This document shows positions 60,181 through 64,000 of a DNA stretch of 64,000 nucleotides, in pieces. The stretch's first letter is position 1; each line of letters starts with the position of its first letter. Position numbers and translations under genes: made by a program. A model generated the notes under the pieces. That model was not told the DNA's origin, ran no database searches, and worked only from the letters and a program-made list of their open reading frames with translations. Origin of the DNA: Rhodocyclaceae bacterium (lineage in GTDB: Bacteria; Pseudomonadota; Gammaproteobacteria; Burkholderiales; Rhodocyclaceae); the NCBI GenBank assembly GCA_028714035.1, contig JAQTNA010000001.1, forward strand, positions 150,852-214,851, written 5' to 3'.

Positions 60181-61176
60181 TCAGCCGAGGCGATCCAGCG
60201 GGCTCACCACCCCGCGCCCGCCACGGTTCAGGACATGCGTGTAGATCATGGTGGTGGAAACGTCCGCATGGCCAAGAAGCTCCTGAACCGTCCGAATATC
60301 GTACCCGGACTCAAGCAAATGCGTTGCGAATGAATGCCTTAGGGTATGCGTCGTGGCAGGTTTGGCGATGCCGGCCTGGTTCATTGCTGACTTGATGGCT
60401 CTTTGCAATGCCTGTTCGTGGGTATGGTGGCGACGCAGGATGCCGCTACGAGGATCGGTGGAGAGCGTGGCGGAAGGAAACACCCAAAACCAGGCCCAGG
60501 TTGTCGCCGCGTTCATATACTTGCGCGCCAGCGCGTCAGGCATTTCCACCCCAGGTTGGTTAGCCGCGCGGTCTGCGTCGTACAGAAGACGTACTCGGTG
60601 AATATGATCCCGTAGCGGCCCCTCCAGGGACGCGGGCAACATGGTTACCCTATCCTTGTCGCCCTTGCCGCTGCGCACCAAAATTTCGTGACGGTCAAAA
60701 TCCACATCCTTCACCCGCAGACGCACACATTCCATCAGGCGCATTCCCGTTCCGTAGAGAAGCCGTGCCATCAGGGCATGGCGCCCTTCGAGAGCCGCCA
60801 TCAGGCGCTCCACTTCCTGTCGGCTGAGTACCACCGGCAGATGCCGGGAAGGCTTGGCTCGAACAACGTCGTCGAGCCACGGTAAATCTACTTGCAAGAC
60901 TTCCTTGTAGAGGAATAGCAACGCGGAAAGCGCTTGATTTTGCGTCCCGGATGAAACCTGCCGATCCGTCGCCAGGTAGCTCAGAAACGCTTCCACCTCT
61001 GCGGCCCCCATGTCCTTGGGATGGTGCTTGCCATGAAAGTAAATGTAGCGTTTAATCCACCCGACGTAAGTTTGCTCGGTTCGCAGGCTCAGGTGCTTCA
61101 CCCGCATGTGCGCTCGAACCTCGTCCAGTAGCCGCGGCTTCGCCGCGTTAACTTCGGAAGGCGCCGTACTAACCAT
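60181..61176 (-). CDS. intI: Integron integrase IntI
   Basis: A 331-residue tyrosine recombinase. The N-terminal core-binding domain ([35 protein letters not shown]) is followed by the catalytic domain with Arg in [16 protein letters not shown], His-x-x-Arg in [13 protein letters not shown], His in [16 protein letters not shown], and the Tyr in the same segment. The extra helix unique to IntI is present ([22 protein letters not shown], then [11 protein letters not shown]). This separates it from XerC/D. The start at 61176 is chosen for GGAGG seven bases before it. An ATG 12 bases earlier contains that site. The gene appears intact. Confidence 0.97.
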   Translation of the reverse strand: MVSTAPSEVNAAKPRLLDEVRAHMRVKHLSLRTEQTYVGWIKRYIYFHGKHHPKDMGAAEVEAFLSYLATDRQVSSGTQNQALSALLFLYKEVLQVDLPWLDDVVRAKPSRHLPVVLSRQEVERLMAALEGRHALMARLLYGTGMRLMECVRLRVKDVDFDRHEILVRSGKGDKDRVTMLPASLEGPLRDHIHRVRLLYDADRAANQPGVEMPDALARKYMNAATTWAWFWVFPSATLSTDPRSGILRRHHTHEQALQRAIKSAMNQAGIAKPATTHTLRHSFATHLLESGYDIRTVQELLGHADVSTTMIYTHVLNRGGRGVVSPLDRLG

Positions 61177-61280
61177 GGAAACCTCCATGAAATCATGGTC
61201 GTATAAAGGTGCCGCGGAAATTATTATGGCATACTTCGCCGACTATTAAGGCGTTTTCGCCGTCGACATTACGTTAGGGC
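61177..61280. other. attI region with recombination core
   Basis: The core ACGTTAGGG has its crossover between G61273 and T61274. This is the last position before cassette 1, whose first bases TTAGGGC match the R'' end of its own attC. The 97 bases between intI and the core should hold the integrase promoter. CATAAT-like sequence is present on the minus strand near 61232, but no good -35 box and no LexA box are seen. Confidence 0.8.
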
Positions 61281-61300
61281 TCTCAATTCCGGGAATATCA

Positions 61301-62074
61301 ATGGCCGAAAGCGAAAATAATTCATCGTCGTCCTTCCGTTGGTGGGAGTTCTACGCGGTTCGCTATGGGATGGGAACTGTTGTTGGTGCGGTTGTTTTTT
61401 TCTTTTTATGCTTCACTAATCCTGCGTTAAAGCCACTTTTATTTGGTGCGGATACTTGGAAGATTGATGGCACCCGACTCGCTCTATTCGGTGCATATGG
61501 TTTGGCTTTTTGCTACATCTCAAGCGCACCGGTGTTGGTGTTCCACGCAGGGCGATTCTTGCTCCAGACGAAGTTTGATATTCACACCACATTATTCCGA
61601 CTGATAATGGGACTTTCTCTCCCTGTACTGCTCGCGATGATCGCAGCAGACCATTCAGGTGCCATGGATATAGGCGCCAGGCTCTTCTATGCGGCCGCCG
61701 CATTTGTATTTGCACTTATCGTCTGGTTGCAACTCATCGTCGTCGCCCTCGCGCTTTGGAAAAGCGTGGAGCTATACGATTTCTATGTGCGCCTCGATGA
61801 TAAACGCCTAAATGCAAAGGGCGAAATAGTCGAGTCCTATCGTCACCTGAGAGAGCATGGAAATTCCTTCTTTATTGTCTTTCTGGAAATTGTGTTCGCA
61901 CTTGTCTTGTTTGCCGCTGGTAATTACGAATTTGTCGTTACCGGGAAGGAAATGCCAAAGGCTACATACGTCGTGCCCTATGTCATCATTCTTTTGGTCT
62001 GGACATTTCCCGCTGTTCTGGTTTGGTTTATCGGCACTGTCATCGAAAGGCGCTTTTGTGACTCTACGCCCTAA
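61301..62074 (+). CDS. Cassette 1: predicted integral membrane protein of unknown function
   Basis: A 257-residue protein with about six hydrophobic helices (around residues 22-42, 58-80, 95-113, 128-155, 193-210 and 222-245). The first hydrophilic part is Ser/Asn-rich (ESENNSSSSFRWWEFY). Between helices 4 and 5 is a charged loop (YDFYVRLDDKRLNAKGEIVESYRHLREHGN). I recognise no family. The stop codon lies inside the R'' end of the first attC. Codon use is AT-richer than host genes. The gene would depend on an integron promoter. Confidence 0.8.
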   Translation: MAESENNSSSSFRWWEFYAVRYGMGTVVGAVVFFFLCFTNPALKPLLFGADTWKIDGTRLALFGAYGLAFCYISSAPVLVFHAGRFLLQTKFDIHTTLFRLIMGLSLPVLLAMIAADHSGAMDIGARLFYAAAAFVFALIVWLQLIVVALALWKSVELYDFYVRLDDKRLNAKGEIVESYRHLREHGNSFFIVFLEIVFALVLFAAGNYEFVVTGKEMPKATYVVPYVIILLVWTFPAVLVWFIGTVIERRFCDSTP

Positions 62075-62159
62075 CATGTCGCTCAACCGGAGCGCGCGAA
62101 ATGCCGGTTTGCTTCGTGGTTGCCGGCTCGCGCGCGCCCGGTTAGCTTTACGTTAGAGC
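62068..62159 (+). other. attC site of cassette 1
   Basis: The 92-bp imperfect palindrome starts GCCCTAAC (R'') and ends GTTAGAGC (R'), with crossover after G62152. The inner arms include GAGCGCGCGA and TCGCGCGCGC around a central CCGGTTTGCTTCGTGG. Confidence 0.9.
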
Positions 62160-62163
62160 TCAA

Positions 62164-62637
62164 ATGACAACGCCAACTTTCACCGGACCGTCCGGACTCG
62201 CAGAGTTCTCCGAAAAGTGCGCAACCGAGTTGTTTAAAACCGTGCAACATCAGTTCACATTTCCAGTTGGTTGCACCTTGCAAAACTGGCCTGTCGAGGA
62301 CATCAAGCGCGCAAACCAAGAACTGCTCAAGTCGCTTCGGCACTCAGGAAATGTTTATGCCTTGTTTGTTCGGGCGCCAACTGAAGGCGCGGATTGGGTG
62401 GCTGTATATGTTGGTGAGCGTAAGAGCATCGGGCTTCGCGAACGCATCACACAGCACTTAATCGACAAGAACGAACGAACGGGATCAATGCTTGAGGCTG
62501 TCAAGACAGCCGTGGCTTCCGGCTCAAGCATCGGGCTTTCGTTCATCAAAGTTCAACCCGAGTCTCTTCGCCTGTACGCCGAAGAAACAATCATCGCTAA
62601 ACACAAGAGCACTCTACCTTGGAACACTCACGGTTGA
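62164..62637 (+). CDS. Cassette 2: GIY-YIG-like protein
   Basis: A 157-residue soluble protein. The second half has the order of a GIY-YIG nuclease: a Tyr strand (VYALFVRAP), then WVAVYVGERKS (YVG motif), LRERITQHL with the catalytic-type Arg, and a C-terminal AEETIIAKHKSTLPWNTHG where an acidic residue is followed by a conserved PxWN. The first half (FTGPSGLAEFSEKCATELF) is unassigned. The match is to the pattern only and no close family is recognised. It starts 11 bases into cassette 2 and no strong Shine-Dalgarno is seen. The stop codon abuts attC2. Confidence 0.75.
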   Translation: MTTPTFTGPSGLAEFSEKCATELFKTVQHQFTFPVGCTLQNWPVEDIKRANQELLKSLRHSGNVYALFVRAPTEGADWVAVYVGERKSIGLRERITQHLIDKNERTGSMLEAVKTAVASGSSIGLSFIKVQPESLRLYAEETIIAKHKSTLPWNTHG

Positions 62638-62705
62638 GCTCTAACCCGGCAGTCGAGCGGACCTGCGCAAAAAGCCGCGCAGGCGCCTCAACTCCACGTT
62701 AGGCG
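62638..62705 (+). other. attC site of cassette 2
   Basis: The 68-bp site runs from GCTCTAAC to GTTAGGCG, with crossover after G62698. The first bases of cassette 2 (TTAGAGC) are the exact complement of its R'' end. The inner arms are CCTGCGC and GCGCAGG around AAAAGCC. Confidence 0.9.
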
Positions 62706-62769
62706 GCCCATTGGGAGGAAGCCGCAACGATTAGAAAATTCCTCCCACCATTCAACAAGGAGATCGAAA

Positions 62770-63054
62770 ATGAAATTGAAGCTCGTCGCCGCGCTTTTTT
62801 CAGCTTTGACGCTGTCCGCCGCAGTAATAGCCTCCGACAATTCGGCTACCGAAGAAAAAACCGGGGCAACTATGTCTACTCAAGAAACCATTCAAGATGG
62901 TAGGTATCCTATATTAATAGCGGCAGATAATAATTGTCAAATTGCGTCGTTACGACACTGCAGTAATGTTTGCAATGGCGAATATGGAATGCTGTGCTTC
63001 CCCGGAACAGTTTGCAATCCTGACACTCATAGATGCGAGAAAACAAGTCCATAA
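62770..63054 (+). CDS. Cassette 3: small secreted Cys-rich protein
   Basis: A 94-residue protein with a signal peptide (residues 1-22). A mature part of about 70 residues contains six cysteines (DNNCQIASLRHCSNVCNGEYGMLCFPGTVCNPD, then HRCEKTSP), which could form three disulfides. AAGGAG lies before the ATG. I recognise no family. It is probably periplasmic or secreted. Confidence 0.75.
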   Translation: MKLKLVAALFSALTLSAAVIASDNSATEEKTGATMSTQETIQDGRYPILIAADNNCQIASLRHCSNVCNGEYGMLCFPGTVCNPDTHRCEKTSP

Positions 63055-63061
63055 TTTTTGC

Positions 63062-63150
63062 GTAATGGGCGATTCAAAGGAGGTGCGCGAATTGCCGGTA
63101 TATTTCGTAGTTGGCGGATCGCGTGCGCTCCACTCAGGAAAAACCCATCG
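63062..63150 (+). other. Decayed attC-like site inside cassette 3
   Basis: The inner part (63080-63130) resembles the attC of cassette 1 base for base at most positions (a GTGCGCGAATTGCCGG arm, a TTTCGTAG centre and a GGATCGCGTGCGC arm). The GTTRRRY and RYYYAAC ends are missing. Its two flanking genes would once have been separate cassettes. Confidence 0.65.
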
Positions 63151-63216
63151 GCAAGACCTATGATGCGTAGAAAATTGATAAGAGATGCTAACGATTTTGA
63201 ACAAGGGGAGATAAAT

Positions 63217-63669
63217 GTGATTCATCTAATCAGACTGATCGTAATGCCGATTTTGTTTCTATTGCCTTTGACCGCCAATTCCGCGTGTGGTATGTGGATT
63301 CCGTGCTGCCCTGACGGGACACCTAGAATGGGTGATCTTTGCACAAAGTGCCAAATGGAGAAGAACTGCGGCAAACCTGGGGCAACGAACCAACTACAAA
63401 GCGCTGGTAATTGCGTTGTACCGGTAGACATTAATGCCAGTGATGTATGGGTATACAGGAATAATTGCCAGAGAAACGTTCAAATAAAATTCACCAGACG
63501 GTGTATGGCTTCAGACCCATCAACCGTCGGCAAAGTTCGGTCAGTATTTATCACATTTGGATCTGGAGAAACAAGACGAATAAACACAAAGAATGAGTTC
63601 GGTGGGTTTTGCTCGGTCCTTGCAGGCAATACCAATTCAGACTTTATAGAGGCGCAGTACTTTCAGTAA
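63217..63669 (+). CDS. Cassette 3: second secreted Cys-rich protein
   Basis: A 150-residue protein from the GTG at 63217, chosen because AAGGGGAG lies 6 bases before it and a signal peptide follows directly (IHLIRLIVMPILFLLPLTANSACG). ATG codons at 63160 and 63163 in frame would give an implausible N-terminus. The mature part begins with clustered cysteines (CGMWIPCCPDG, LCTKCQMEKNCG). A beta-rich domain follows, with more cysteines (NNCQRNVQIKFTRRC, GGFCSVLAG). No family is recognised. It shares the signal-plus-cysteine design of the gene before it but no evident sequence similarity. Confidence 0.7.
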   Translation: MIHLIRLIVMPILFLLPLTANSACGMWIPCCPDGTPRMGDLCTKCQMEKNCGKPGATNQLQSAGNCVVPVDINASDVWVYRNNCQRNVQIKFTRRCMASDPSTVGKVRSVFITFGSGETRRINTKNEFGGFCSVLAGNTNSDFIEAQYFQ

Positions 63670-63742
63670 AGCGTATCCCATCATATTATTCACCGGTAGT
63701 GGGCGGTGCAACAAGGGCCAATGTGTCAGGCTGGACTTAATC

Positions 63743-63862
63743 GCCCAACAATGCGCTCGGCCGGACGCCCGGCCGGGAACGCTTGGCCGTTGCCAGCCGT
63801 GCTGACTCGTGGGCTTCGGCCTGCGCCGTGCGGGCCGCGCGCCGGCCAGCTTTACGTTGGGC
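63743..63862 (+). other. attC site of cassette 3
   Basis: The 120-bp palindromic site runs from GCCCAAC to GTTGGGC, with crossover after G63856. The inner arms GCTCGGCCGG and CCGGCCAGC are well paired with a bulged base. The cassette's own first bases (TTAGGCG) match its R'' end with one mismatch. Confidence 0.85.
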
Positions 63863-63885
63863 ACATCAAAACATCGTACATGGCA

Positions 63886-63914
63886 TTGACAACATGTAGC
63901 CGCGTGGCTACATT
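63886..63914 (+). promoter_or_regulatory. Promoter with operator for the last cassette's toxin gene
   Basis: TTGACA (63886-63891) and TACATT (63909-63914) are exactly 17 bases apart. The spacer and -10 box hold a perfect dyad TGTAGCC-GCGT-GGCTACA (63895-63912). The cassette thus carries its own repressible promoter. Confidence 0.75.
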
Positions 63915-63920
63915 TCAGGC

Positions 63921-64000
63921 ATGATAGAAGTTCGCAAAACCGAACTTTTCGCCAAATGGCTTGACGACCTGCGCGACATGCTTGCTCGGGCGCGCATCCA
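63921..64000 (+). CDS. RelE/HigB-type addiction-module toxin, N-terminal part (runs off the right edge)
   Basis: Twenty-six codons are visible. They read MIEVRKTELFAKWLDDLRDM and then LARARI. This matches the start of the Gp49/HigB-like killer-protein family of the RelE superfamily. The rest and the expected antitoxin gene lie beyond the window. Integron cassettes often carry toxin-antitoxin pairs with their own promoter, as here. Confidence 0.8.
   Translation, partial: MIEVRKTELFAKWLDDLRDMLARARI

Larger units (their letters stand above)
60181..64000. mobile_element. Chromosomal integron with cassette array (continues past the right edge)
   Basis: It comprises a divergent integrase gene (intI), an attI point at 61273/61274 and a cassette array read on the plus strand. 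Cassette 1 is 61274-62152 and cassette 2 is 62153-62698. Cassette 3 (62699-63856) carries two genes and a decayed internal attC. A further cassette begins at 63857. The cassettes are visibly AT-richer than the chromosome to the left. Confidence 0.93.

Noticed and set aside
61177..61273. LexA-regulated intI promoter
   Set aside because: No CTGT-N8-ACAG-type box was found in the intI upstream region.
63637..63864. Minus-strand frame of 75 codons over the last attC
   Set aside because: It runs through the palindromic recombination site and the end of a cassette gene. Its coding appearance comes from the attC sequence.

Overview
This 64 kb window is GC-rich and looks like the chromosome of a betaproteobacterial sulfur oxidiser, of the Thiobacillus/Sulfuricella type. 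The reason is a complete oxidative (reverse) dissimilatory sulfite reductase cluster of dsrABEFHCMKLJOP, followed by dsrN, dsrR and a siroheme methyltransferase. Around it are class I PHA synthase, a polyphosphate:AMP phosphotransferase, NtrY/NtrX and ordinary housekeeping genes. The genus assignment is inference. No rRNA, tRNA or CRISPR array was seen.

Layout. 1-6.8 kb (minus strand): a TonB receptor cut by the left edge, phaC, an MFS permease, a DUF4124-glutaredoxin protein and oligopeptidase A. 6.9-10.4 kb (minus): a probable sulfur-accessory operon of an 86-aa protein, a Cas6/Cmx6-like protein, a DsrC paralogue, a tandem TusA, an unrecognised 202-aa protein and a TauD-like dioxygenase. 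It is divergent from dsrA. 10.8-25.3 kb (plus): the dsr cluster. Sulfur would pass from TusA-type carriers through DsrEFH to DsrC, be oxidised to sulfite by DsrAB, and electrons would leave through DsrL and DsrMKJOP. 25.4-37.7 kb (minus): a second redox island with a Tat-exported DMSO-reductase-family enzyme (A, B, TorD chaperone), a pentaheme cytochrome c, a NuoF-GltD-ferredoxin fusion, a cytoplasmic PhsA/PsrA-type molybdoenzyme with its FeS subunit, and a TSUP anion exporter split into two genes. A TtrSR-like two-component system is divergent from it and probably controls it.

40-46 kb: hybrid histidine kinase, inositol-phosphatase-family enzyme, thioredoxin-fold protein, rsmE, polyphosphate:AMP phosphotransferase and a HigBA toxin-antitoxin pair. 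47-60 kb: NtrX (degenerate AAA+ domain), NtrY, DUF4390, rsmB, a DnrO-like protein, ruvA, a UbiA-family prenyltransferase, nikR, fmt, def, a LysM protein, dprA and smg.

60.2 kb to the right edge: a chromosomal integron with intact intI, attI, three good attC sites, one decayed attC and AT-richer cassettes. The cassettes encode a membrane protein, a GIY-YIG-like protein, two secreted Cys-rich proteins and a RelE/HigB-type toxin cut by the edge. It sits just after smg, where topA would normally be expected.

Several families of short-unit intergenic repeats (heptamers and octamers, usually arranged as inverted arrays around a GC hairpin) are scattered through the window. One lies inside the dsr cluster between dsrL and dsrJ. 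An 86-88 bp dispersed repeat occurs twice in opposite orientation.
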